A stretch of DNA of 64,000 nt, taken from positions 5,131,553 through 5,195,552 of the forward strand of contig NW_023998457.1 in NCBI RefSeq assembly GCF_014805625.2. Reading direction: 5' to 3'. The notes under the pieces were generated by a model, which was not told the DNA's origin, made no database searches, and worked only from the letters and a program-made list of their open reading frames with translations. Position numbers and translations under genes: made by a program. Source of the stretch: Glossina fuscipes. Lineage: Eukaryota > Arthropoda > Insecta > Diptera > Glossinidae. Positions 41,601 to 54,800 of this stretch are shown in pieces (position 1 is the stretch's first letter; every line of letters starts with the position of its first letter).

Positions 41601-42846
41601 ATGCGCTTCTCCTCAATAAAAATTGAGTGCTCAGTCGTTAATATCATAACACTTTTGTCGCTCACGCGAGGCGCTTTCAGGCTTTCGGTCCCTTTCTCTT
41701 TCTATCCAGCTTCTTCCCAATAAAAATTTAGTGCTCAGCCGGTAATGGCATAACACCTTTATCAGTCACGCACCTACCTTTACGGCTATGACCGCTCTTT
41801 TTCCCTTCCTATCCGCTTCTTCCCAATAAAAATTTAGTGCTCGGTCAGTAATGGCATAGCACCTTTGTCAGTCACGCATCTACCTTTACCAGGCTATGGT
41901 CACTCCGTTCCTCTTTTTCCCCCCTTCTTTCTAACCACCATTCTGCTGCACATATAGAAGACATCTCCTAAGTGATAGGTCATACGTATGTTAATTTAAT
42001 TTAAAAAAAAAAAAACAGAGACTTCATTTTCGGAAATGTTGTAACAAAGACCAAATCCCGTACATTTTCAATACCATGCGTCTTTGGGTTAAATTAAATC
42101 AGTGCAGCCAATTTAATGAAAATATCTCCAAAACTGCAACCTATACATACAAAACAATGAACAGACGTCAGACGGATTAAAATGATTCAGATAATGATTC
42201 TAAGTTGATATGTGCGCATATATCTTATCTCAGGTAGTCTAGGATGCAAATAAGGCAGCGGACTTCTTTATGTTAGAAATCTTTATGAGATCGTACGTTC
42301 GGCAACGTTAAGCAGAACACCTTCCGTTAATATCCTATTAATAAATTTACTTAGGAAGAGAGTTTCTTAAGCAAGTGTTATCTACCAGCAACAAAGTGAA
42401 TCCAACGTAAGGTAGTGCCATGCTGATCAGAGAGCTTTTATATTGTAAATCGAAGACGATTGATTACTTGAATCTCTACATCTGGCTAAGACGAAAGGTG
42501 CGATCCAATATTGAGCCACTTGCTTAAAGCGAAAAAGCACGCTTTCGCTTTATCCATCTTGCGAACTCTTGAAAATAGTTTTCTTGATACGAAGTTAACT
42601 ACACGTTGGAAAAGCTGCGTTTACATTCGGCCATGGGGTATAAATTTAGTCAACGATTTTTCATATCCTTCCGCCCTTATCAAATCAAAGCAATATAACT
42701 TGAATTTTTCGTTTTTATTAAATTAATTTCAACTCTTTGTTTAAAGGGAGAATAAAATCTCAATTTCTTTTAAATGAAACTAAAAATTCTTAACTCACAC
42801 TGCCTTTCCCTCCCTTCGTAACAAAATGATTTTCCAAGGGCAAAAC

Positions 42847-42879
<33 letters not shown>

Positions 42880-45800
42880 GAAAGAGCGACACATTAATTA
42901 CCCCTTTATATTCGCTAGAGTTTTCGTTCACATCTTATTTTCACACAATGAAACTCGTTAAGCATGACGCTACAGTCAAACCTTTTCAACTTTTATTTGT
43001 ATTTAAACACTTGCTTTAACATTTTGTGTAATGCTATGGCAAACGATTACAAGTCTTTAAATAATGGTTTGCGGTTAAATGGAAGGCTTATGCTTATGCT
43101 TGCCTTGCAACAAAGATAGTTTCTACGAGGGTAGCTCGGACAGTTATCATGATATGAAGTAATTTTTTTTACAGTAACGCGATCTTTTCGATATTCATAA
43201 CACCAAACTGCTGGGATATTGGTGGGTTTTAGAAATCATTCTCTAACTCTTTTAGACAACTACGCAAACCTGTAAAGAGCAGAATTCCGCGAACAAAGGC
43301 CTGTAAGGAAGTAAAAGCATCTCTTCATGTGGCATTGTTCCGACGACACTTGAGGCCATGTATGAGAAAGCGTGTCAATCATTAAGGGAAATATATTTCA
43401 GGGTAATCAACAAGTTTCCCCCCTCTTTGTCACAATACGTATCAAATAATCCTCGTATCGTTGTGGATTCAAACGCTTATTCGTGGATACAAAGAAAATA
43501 ACATAATGTTTCCGTTTCCGTGCGAACGGGGAGCAAAAAAATAAACCTTAAATAAAGTACGTCGTTGTTGGAGAAAGTAAACCAAACAAGCTGTGAGCCT
43601 ACCAGTAGTACAAATGTTTTTAAGCAAATAAAAAAACCGCATAACACGGGATTGTAGCCGGGAAATGAATGAATGAAAAAAAAAAAAAAAATTGAAAAAA
43701 AAGACAGAGCGTATATATTGTAAAAAATTCTATTAAAGAAGTAGTTGTTGAAGTGAGTTCTGTGGTTCACAAACACACACACACACACACACATACACAC
43801 ACACACACATACACACACATATACACACAAACGTAAATTCTCTATGGAGAATATAATTCACCCATATTTCATAATTATTTTATGTTCAGGGCAAGCTTGT
43901 CCGGATATTTATTAACCTGTTTTAAGAAAATTGCGCTTTAAAATTATAATAAAATATTCTCATCCCTAGATGTAACAGTTTTTTTTTTTTTTTGTCCCAT
44001 AGTAATGATAAAAAATATTTTACAAAAGCACAAGTACTGAGTAAAATTTCGGCGATGGCAAGTACCATTGTTTTTTCATTAAACGAGAAGAGATATAATC
44101 ATTTCGTCAACACGTTTGCAATTTCCAGAAGGAAGCTTTCAAAACATGACAATTATCAAGTTCTAAATTAACTTAAGCATATCTGTCTGTCCGTCTGTCC
44201 GTCTAAAGTAAATATTTTTCTGGCCGCAGCAATGAAGCTATCAATTTCAAATTTGGCAGAGACATCTTCGTATTGAAAGCGAGTCAAATCGATCGAAGGA
44301 CACACTTCTCAGTAAAGTGAGAGCACTTTTGTTTCCCAGAAAGAATAAAAATTTATCCTTTTTTTTTGTTGTTCATAAATCTACGAAAATTGGAACATAT
44401 ATGTCATAGGCGATGTTATAGTATCTGTACAAAAATATGACTAATTGACCACTCCTACTTAACATTACAGTGTAAAAAATGTTAATTTTTTTTAACATCT
44501 TTATAATGGGCAGAAGCAAACTGTAAAAAACTCGTAAAATATATAAATTCTTGACCTAAGCATGCCCGTCTTTTCTGCCTATCTACGCATTTGTCCGTCT
44601 TTTCTGCTTATGTACCCACTTGTCCGTCTGCTGCATACATTCTCCTATTCGAAGAAAAAGAATATAACGCTTTCAAATTTGCAAAAGAGTTTGAAAATGG
44701 CCCACCAGAGTAGAGTACACACACACATCTATAGAACTAAATTGAGAACATCGTTGCTTTCGGTGTCTTTTGCTCGTTGCTCATAAACTACAACAGATGC
44801 ACGATATAAGTTTTCGTAAAATTACTCTAAAAGAATAAAAAAAGAATCACCCATGCCCATCCAATGTTATAAAATATGCTGTTTATACCATTCCTTTTTT
44901 CCAATCTTTCCTAAGATGACGGTATGGGTATAAAAAATTCGGTCGCAACCAAAAATAATTGTCTTACTTTTAATATAAAAAGGAAGACAAACCCATTATA
45001 TATATATATAAGGCAAAGAGAAAGGCCATCATTACGGAGGCAGAGTAAGGTTTCTTAATTCCGGTGAGTTCGTTACTGTGTGTAGGACAGAAAGCTATTA
45101 TTTTTTTAATATGCAAGCGGCGTCCTAGGACGCCGTCCGTTACAACTTCCCTTCTACCATAATCAGCATTTCAAATAAAGTTAAGACAATCGGTCTTGTA
45201 TTTTAAAAAAAAAGTATACACATACAAAAATACATTTCTTTGAGAGCGACTAGTCGCTATCCAATGGTAAATATAAGCAATTTTTTTTTGCGGCCAGAAA
45301 GAGTGAAAAACATAAGAAAAAAAGGCGAAATAGACGAGAAAAGGAGAAAGCATTTATTGTAGTCCTTACAATATTATGCTTAGTCTTGTTATTAAATTTA
45401 ATTCTTTGTCGACCATGTATCGACATTTTATTTCTTGCATACAGTCCCACGTCGACATAGTGTCGAGATTGTCTCCCTTGAAATTGGTAATTAAAAGCTA
45501 TGGTGGTAGATAAAAAGAAAAGAATGAAAGGTATGTCTGGCTGGCAATTAAATTGTAAAATTGATGACAAGTCCTTTAAAAATTTGTCATGCCAGCACTT
45601 GCACACAGCAGTTGCGGTATAAGAGTATATTAAGTTTGTGCGAATGTATGCAATGCGCAAAAGGAATTTGGGATAGAGCCGCATTTTATTATATAAAGTT
45701 GTCTGTCCGTCTAATCTGTCTTGTATCCTTGTGTCAAACCTACAGATCGTAATTTTCGAGTGTCGTAGCTCAAGGACGAAAGCATTTGAAAATTTTTTCG

Positions 45801-48800
45801 GCCACTTCCCATACAACGCCTTGTCCTAAAAAACTTATACGTAAATAATTTTATTAAGCAAAGTGGCATAGGATATTCAATGATAGGCAGTAAGCGGTGT
45901 ACTACAATATTTTTACTGGATCTATTGTAATAAGGCGACATGCTGCTATGATCAAAAAATAAAGTGAATTGATTTCAAAAAAATGAAAAATCTGCACCTA
46001 AATCCATTTCACGGCTTTCATCGTCTTCACGAATAACGAACAAACAGACAGACAAGCATTAAACAATTCAGAAAGTGACTTTCAGAATCGAACGGTTATA
46101 ATAAAGATTGCGTAGATGCTAGTGGTGCACACATTCGCACAAACTTAATGTAGCCTTATACCATAACTGATGTAAAGGATATAAGACATATAAAACATAG
46201 AAAAGGGAAACAATTTAAAAAATGAGTTCATGTTGTTAACAATGGCTTTGAAGCACAAATAATTGTTGGGGGAGAGAGTTAAAGGAGAGGCCTTTTAAAT
46301 ATATAGCTAAAAGTTAAAAGGAAGTAAATTTTTGGCATTTTCTTTTGCAAACATCCTGCATCCTTATGCAGTGGGCGGGATCGAGCTAGCACATACAGAC
46401 ACACATATATATATATACACAAACACACACACATACCGAGATTGCATAAGGAAAAACCCTTCATTTGAAAATGTTAATGTTTCATTATTACTACGGGCAC
46501 TTTGAATAGATTGTTTAATCCATGAAAACCATGATACTAAATAGAAACATTTTTAATCTTCTAATGTTTACAACACTTACCTACAGAATGACTGTAATAA
46601 TAAATGAAATGATAAGGGAAATGTTACCATAATAAACCGGAAATGTATTCATATGCGCAATTGCAAGCCATGTTGAGGGAATTATGCAATCATTTTCTTG
46701 CTGCATTTAAGTATTTCGCTTAGAAAAGCATATCCATTACAACGTACGACTGGTAACCACCAATGCTTGAATAGGTATATTCTAGGTCCGTTCGTTTATT
46801 ATTTTCAAACTTTTTTATTCCCATAAAAGCGGTTTTTTTTAATATCCACCATTAGTCGATAATGCTTGGAGATGGACCTGGGTAGCCGAATAAACAAGAA
46901 CCGCTAATATGAAGTCAGTGTTTGCTGGTTCAAATCTCAGGTACAACGAAGTCTTCTTTGCTCGTAGCTACAGTGAGTGCTCAGTCGGCAAAGGCACGAC
47001 ATGCATCAATTGAGCACATACCCACTAGGCTACGATCACAACCCTCCCATTTCTACCACTTTCGTCGCTTTTTTTTGACCGCCCTCGTGTTACCTAATAG
47101 GAAATATCCCTTGAAGAAACGTCAATCCTGCGATATTGTGTCACATATACCATATCGTATATCGTATGTATTTTGTATTATATTTTTAATTAAAACCTGG
47201 CAGCACTCCAGTGTACAAACTAGAAATTTTTCTTATTTTATTAATATATCCCTTATACCACTAACAGAGTGATGATAAAGTGACAGAGGGAGTGGGGCGG
47301 GTAAACTAGTGGATGCGTGTCCACATCGGTAAATGTTAAGCCTTTACATACACACACACACACACCAATAGGGCCAGGTTCGCTCTGCCGCACTCTACTG
47401 GGAAAACTAACACTAGTCATGATTCTTATCCACTCGGCTACTAATGAACGTCGTGAGCGCATTCTTTGCCCATTTTTTAGCTGCACAAGGAGAATTTATT
47501 ATTTGTGGACAAATTCAAGAGCTCGGATTCATTCAACTTTTCACTTTACTCTACCAATGATGTTAATGAAAATTTTCCGACCAAGTTTGTTTCTTTATAC
47601 AAAGTGATCGTCAGTCAATTGTAATTTTCATCTCATAAAATAACTTTATAGGTGATTACGATGATAAAGATCGTATTTATATACTTGATATTGTTCGTAT
47701 GTACAACAACGGTTCGTTTGTTGTACCGATTTCGACGATTTTCAGGAGTAATTTAAAAAAATTTACGATCAACTTTGTTCTTCTAAGCGGAGTTTTAAGG
47801 CCATAATTGTAACTTGAAAACACTGACAGTTAGACGGACGTGCCTAAATTGGTTCCGCGCCGTGCAAGTGGCCCTTTTGAGATCTTCTTGATAAATCTTA
47901 TGATGAATATTATAAAACGTTACTTTCTTTACTTTTTATGACTCTACCACTTTTGACAGAAAGATGTATTAAGTTTGTACGGATGCAAGAAAAGAGCTTG
48001 AGTTACTACTACTACTTTTTTTATATTATCTAAGTTTGTCTGTCCGTCTGTCGATCTGGTTTTCTTGTATCAATATGTATTGGTCCAAGGGCGAAAGCTA
48101 TTAAAAATGATTGATTTTATGAATAACTGCAGTTAGGCGAAATAGTTTAGAGTATTCAATGGTGGCTCGTGTTGTTACTTGTATTATTTTATGTATTGTG
48201 CAAAAATGCACAAGATATCTCATCGTTATTGATATTATGGCAGAAACTGCTTATTAAAAAACTTCCTTTATGTATTTCTGCCGTTTAATGAATAGCTCTG
48301 TTAAGCGTCCAAGATTCGTCTTAAAGCGTATAATGTTTTCTCATTGCGTATTTCCTAAATGTTCTTTTTGTTGTTGTTGTTGTTTTGATTTTTCTGCTAT
48401 GCATTTTTCGTTCGTATGTGTGTGTGTGCAAACTTTTCATATTCAAGTTATGGTTGTTATTGTTGTAAATAATGTTTTTGTGTTTTACATCAAATAAATG
48501 TTTAACGAGAGCAAAAAAACTTACATTTCACTGCAGTCAAGTGTCAAATGTTGTGCTAAATGACTTATTCGCACAAGAACAAATACTGATGCATATAAAC
48601 ATTTTCTATGTTTTTTTCTATTTTGTTTTTTTTTTTTTTTTGTTTCTTTTACACACATTGACATGTGTTTGAAATTCACAACACACACACACACACACAT
48701 ACAAAACATATACACACATGCACATTTCCTAGGTTTTCTTTTTTATTGCGACTACTACTGTGTTTGCCACTGGCTGCTTATGTTTGTTGGTTATATATAT

Positions 48801-51800
48801 AATGGTTGAAAATTTTTCATAAATAATTTTAAACAAAAAAAAAAAAAAAAAGAGAAAAAAAGAATATATGAAAACGTGTTTGCGTCGTGTCGTCGACTCC
48901 TCTGCATGAGTATGTGTGCACATTTGCTAGTAAGTGCCTATGTACGTTGGTGATCTATGCACTTTTCTACGTATTGTATTTATTCATATATTTATGATAA
49001 CCAGAATATAAAAAATTCATATTTATTCATTCATCTAACTCTACGCCTGAGTGCTATTTAATGTATATATAAATATATATTCACGCATACTTGCTCAAGA
49101 TACAGTCTCGATTTTTCGAGTCCTTTTTAAATTTTATCCTTTTCAAGCACATAGTTAGTTTCCTAACGACATACGTATATTTTTTGAATATTAAAGAAAA
49201 TTTGCTCTCACGAACTGACCGATCAAAGTGATAATAACAACAATTTTTCACTACAATGATTGCTTTAATAAGTTCTTGGCTGCGAAAAGATACCGTTACT
49301 CCTCAGCGAAAATATATGCATGCATCATGCATATGGGAGGCTGATCAAAATATAACGAGAAATTTTGATTTTTGTCAAAAAATAGTTAATTAACCTCAAG
49401 CAGTGGAACTTTCTTTCATTCTCTGCACTTTTGAGCCGACAATATAGGTCCACATTATATGTTCTAAACCAACTTCCACGTGTTGAGATAAAATCGTTAT
49501 TGTATCTTCTAAAATTATTAAATGGTTTCGTGCGTAGGGTGATAGTAGGGTTTACTATGTTGTATTAGTTTTTGCTAGACCGCATTCTGCTTTGTAGGAT
49601 GACTAATATTTTTTCGCTTCGTTCACGCATTCCGACTTCTTTGCATTGTTTGTGTGCACGTTTTGTTCTCTACTGGTTAGGTCGAGAATTTTAATAGCTT
49701 GAAAGCTTCTCAAGACGACAGGGACACATATTTCCCAAAAAATCATATATATGCAAACATTTTGTTTTTACCCCATACCACTTGTGATACAAGTACACAT
49801 TGAGTTTATGGGGATGTATACAGAAGGTCCCAGAAGGACGTGACCCATTTTCCAATACACCGATAACCATTTGTCTATCTTTTTTTGTGTTTGGAATATT
49901 TTGGCGAAGGCTCGTACTCCGACATGCTTTGGCCCAGGAAAGAAATGCTATTGGAAATGGTTCGTATCGGACCAACTCCCATATAAAGCCTTGAACAGGT
50001 GTAGTATGTAACAGTGTTTTGATACGAATCCTGAAAACATAAACACAGTCAAAATTTTCATTCATTGCTTACTTTAATTTTACTGTCTTTTTGCTCTCTT
50101 CTCTATAAAAACCATAAAACATTTTATGAATAAACCCTTTGCTCAATTAAATATTTTTTTAATGCTTTCTATGAAAGAACGTAGACCAAGAAATCCGCTA
50201 CTTTTTCTCTTATCATTTTGCTTTCACTTCGATTATTAAAAACTGTTTAAATTTTCTTCAAACCACTATGCTCCATCTGTGGAGGTAGGTAGGTAGGTTT
50301 TTTTTGGTATTTGTTTCTATTTATTTGATTTTCGCCAAGAATATTTTCATTAGAATCAAACATATATTTTATTAGAATCAAGTCCAACGTTCTGAATCCT
50401 TCAATTATTAGCTAAGACGAAGCAATTAGCTAACGCTGTGGACAAACTTTATCGAAAATGATTAGTAAAAAAAAAAAAGAAAAAGTTCAGACCAATTTAC
50501 TACGTATACCTAGTACCGCATCACTCAATAAGTCTCCGATCTAATTTGTCATTTTCTCGCAAATTCATCATTCAAATGCACTTAGAATGCTTTTCATCGT
50601 TTGTCTCTTTGCAAGATAGCCCACAAAATATTGATTCGATAACTTTGCTGGCTTTGAAAGGCTTTCGCCCGTTGCTGTCGACTCAACTAGCAAACGATTT
50701 GACATTGGCATGAAATGATAAAACCATATTTCGTCAACCGTCACCGTGTTGCATAAAAAATGCTTTTATTTCGCCCCAACGGCTCCGACACGTTGCTGTT
50801 TTTGCTTAAAAGTGAATGGACGCGGTGTCGTCTTCGAATAGACCTTTCTCGCGGACAAATGTACAATAAAAAATAATGCTTTGCCTTCTGATATCTTTTT
50901 TAAAGTGTCAACTATCTAATTAAACTTTATTCTAGACTTTTTTATGTTTTCTGGGACAACTGCCGAATCCGTTCAGCCTCCTCGAAATCCTTAGGGCTTG
51001 TTTAAAATCAGCAAATCGTAGAGAAATTGTTATTTTCGATGAGATATCCTAAAAATCCTAAAGAGATATCTTAGAAATCCTACAGAAATTGTTCTTTTCA
51101 ACGGAGAAGAGAAGCCGTCATATTTTTAAGGCAATATAAATATATTAATATATATATGTATATATATTACTCAATACGCTCCCTGTTTAAAATATATATA
51201 TGGCAACATTTTGAAAGATTCATTTGACTTTTCGATAGTATCAATCTTCAAACGGTACGTGTCAAAATATCATAATATGCTGGCAATAAGTTTGCAAGTT
51301 ACATTTATTTTAGTGAAGTTTTGCGAATGGAATTTCGTGTACTGATTAAACGTTGCTTCTCAATGGGAATGAATACCGTCCGCTCACATTTAACATTGGC
51401 TTAAAAAATGTGACAGCGTCTCTATTCCGTTGAAAAGAACAATTTCTGTAGGAAACATATATATATGTATACATATATATATACATATATATATATATGA
51501 CCCTTAACAATCAAATGAGATAATGGCTGTCGTCGTGCTTTTATTTGGATGTTACCATGACGACCTTGCAACATTGTCCAGACCTGTCTCCGATTATTTT
51601 CCCTATCCATTTTATGATGAATATAGAGAAGATGAATGTATAGAAGATATGTTATCCGTGCTACTACGATCCCCAATGCGTACTTAAAAGCGTCATTTTA
51701 TATACCCTCTACTGCGGTTGTTGTCATATACGAAAAAAAGAAGTAAGAAAATTATATTCGACTGTGATCGAAATGTTTATGCCCATCACCGTTATTCTGT

Positions 51801-54800
51801 AAAAGATTGAAAAAAAGGAAATAAATTTGAATATTACATGATATTAGATGGGCGTGGCTGTTTTTTTTTTTACTTTTGTAGAATAGCTCTATGAAAATTT
51901 ACATCGTGTATTACAATGTCTCAGTTGTAATTCTACCGATATGCGAGCGTTCTAGGCGACTTCTTTGACTTGGTTGAGCCATTCGCGAGTTCTTTTGCAA
52001 AGTTTTAGGGGATAACTTTTTTCTTACGAACGGGAGAATGTGTACCATAGATATTACGTAATTGAACAGACGAGCAGCTGGATAGACGAACACATCGACT
52101 GGCTTAAGCGCGTTACGAACGTAAAGTTGGCCAAGTGGTTTTACATTTTACGGGGATTTTGAAGTTCGTACGGAAAGTAAAGATGTTTTCAGTTTTGGTT
52201 CTGTAGATGTGTTGGCATTGTAGACGGATTCTTTGATCTCTTTTGCAAGCTGGAAAACGATATCCTTTTTTTTAATGAACGGCACAATGTTTGCAACAAA
52301 TGGACAGATAAGTAGAACAGATGGACATAGTTAGGTGATGAGCTTACATATTTAACGAAGTCTTTGAAGTTAGCTTCTGCGCGTTACAAAGACATTAAAA
52401 AAGATACAATTAAATTTTGATACCCTATAATGTTGGGTAGACGTGGTCAATTTTCTCCTTTCTGCACAGGTACTGCAGCATCGCCTATAGAAGGTACGTT
52501 CAAACTTTTGTAAATTTATGGGTAATTTTTTCCTCCTCTTGGCAAATAATATGGTACTGCAAGCGTGTTTTTCGACCGATTGGGTTCATTTTCAATAGCA
52601 GCCTGCGTGCAAGAACTTTCAATGTTTCTACCAAATTTAAAGTCGATAGCTTCAATTTTGCGGTCAGGTGCTTGTTAAGAAATGCTGGACAGACAGACAT
52701 TCTTGAATTGTTTTAGAATTTGATGCAAATCAAGAATTTGTATATTTTGTGGCATCTCTGAAGCTTCCATTTGGACGTTGCAAACGTTTTGACAAAATGG
52801 CTAATATCCTTCATCTGTTGTTGATGGGTATCAAACCTAAACAAATCTCGTATAAAATATTATTTTACATTACTGTTATAATTAGAATAAAATATTTAAA
52901 AGTAATTGTATCTAACAAACTAACTGCGAAAACTGCGTCCTTAGTGGATGCTACGTTATTCTATCAAATCACACTCACTGATGAATGAATGTCTTTGCTT
53001 TATTTTCTTACTTAGCTTTGATTTTATTTAAGTTTGGTTTTTTTTTTCATTTCTTTTTCTTTTTTTTTTTTAATAATTATTTTTCTAATTTTTCTGGTGG
53101 TGGTAAAAAGTAATAGAATTGTAGTAAATTTCCAGAACACCTATCTATCTACATATGTTATATTGATTTATTAATTTGTATCTTTTTTGGTTTTTTTTTT
53201 TTTTTCTTTTTCTTTGTACAGTCAACAAACATACCACCGGTAATGCTACACATAGTGGAGATGGTAGCGTTATTGCCACCACAACACAACCGGATTCCGG
53301 TTATATAGCTTTGGTCGTTATCGGTAGTCTGTTAGGCTCTTCATTAGCCTTGGGAGCGGTAAGTTTTGAAAAATAATTAATTTTCATATATAATATAAAC
53401 CGATTTTAAAATGATTGATTGAAATTGCTTTTCAGCTTTTATATCTTGGCTATCGTCATTGTAGCAGGCGATCGATTAATTCAATGAACTTTGAGAATCC
53501 TGTGTATCGTAAAACGACCGAAGATCATTTTAGTCTTGAAAAGAATCTACCGGTTCGCATGTATCCTAGTACGGTAGATGAAGAGGTAAACATTTAAATT
53601 TGATTAAGATTGAGATCTATATACAAAGAAAAAAAAGTAATGAAATATAAAAAGTAAACCTAAAGGGCAATAAATCGCCTCGCCAGCTAAAATACTTTAA
53701 GTAAGATTAACTATTAGGCTTTCGCGTATCAGCAGTTTACTGTAGTAGGTTGAATATTTATAACTGGTATTGGCTGAGCAAATCTGAATTTCGAGTTACT
53801 ATACAATACGTCAAAAAAAAGAAAGGTTATCGTTCGGCACAAAGGTACCGCCGGTAAGGCAAAGTTCCACTAAAGACAAGCGTCTGAAATCGGTTTTGAG
53901 AGGAGCCTTATGCTTCCAGTAGCCAAGAATCAGTTATGCAGTAAGCATAAGCAGTTATAGAGTTAGCTTTAAAGAAAGAGAGTTTCAGAAATGAGACGCA
54001 GAAGAGACTGTATGCGTTGCCTTTCGTGTGCTTTTCAATAATCCGCCATATGTAAGACGCCCTAACAGAGAGAATAAATGGAGAATAAATGGCAGAAGAC
54101 CGCAGAAGGCCGCAGAAGACGTCACGCTCAATGTCTTTCAGGGTAGACGACGCTTGTAGATTTTCGTCTTTCGAAAAGCAGCTGCGAAAAACGCCTTCTG
54201 GCACATAGGTTCTATCGGTTCAACTTTTTTCAAAACTCAGTCGTCGTGCGAATGTAGATGTTCCATTTAAATTTTGTGAAATTCAGTCGTTAATGATACG
54301 TTTTCTATTAAGTTTTCACACAGTCGGGCGACACGTCATCAGGATAATCTTTGTAATGGACGTTCCGCCCAATTTTTGATAGGATCAAGACTCAAGAAGG
54401 ACTGACCACTTAAGATCTTCAAAAATCAATAGCCGGGAACGCCGCCTGCATAAGTATTCTTTTCAACCCTTTTTCCGTTAAAGGGTTAAACGTTATAAGT
54501 TTTCCTAAACTGTATTATTTGTCTGTGCGGAACCTTGCCATGCACACTCCTCAAGAATGACTCAAGATTTAAGATCTTCGAAAATCGATGCCGGAATAGG
54601 GGATTTACCTTCTGTTAAACATTTTTTTACTCAGATTTTCCAATATTCGGAATTCACTTCGTCCATTGCATTTTTTGTCAAGGGAGATTCGAACGAGGCG
54701 TCATGAGGCAAAATCTCCGCATAGACGCTTCGTTCAATTTGGGTCAAGAGTTACCAATTGGGAATGCTGCCATAGATATTGCTCAAGAGTGACTCAAGAT

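Noticed and set aside
43130..43470. Possible transposase fragment
   Set aside because: Short frames with Arg/His-rich stretches but no ordered motifs.
45250..45816. 188-codon minus-strand ORF
   Set aside because: Antisense of a family A copy and flanking sequence; no protein family seen.
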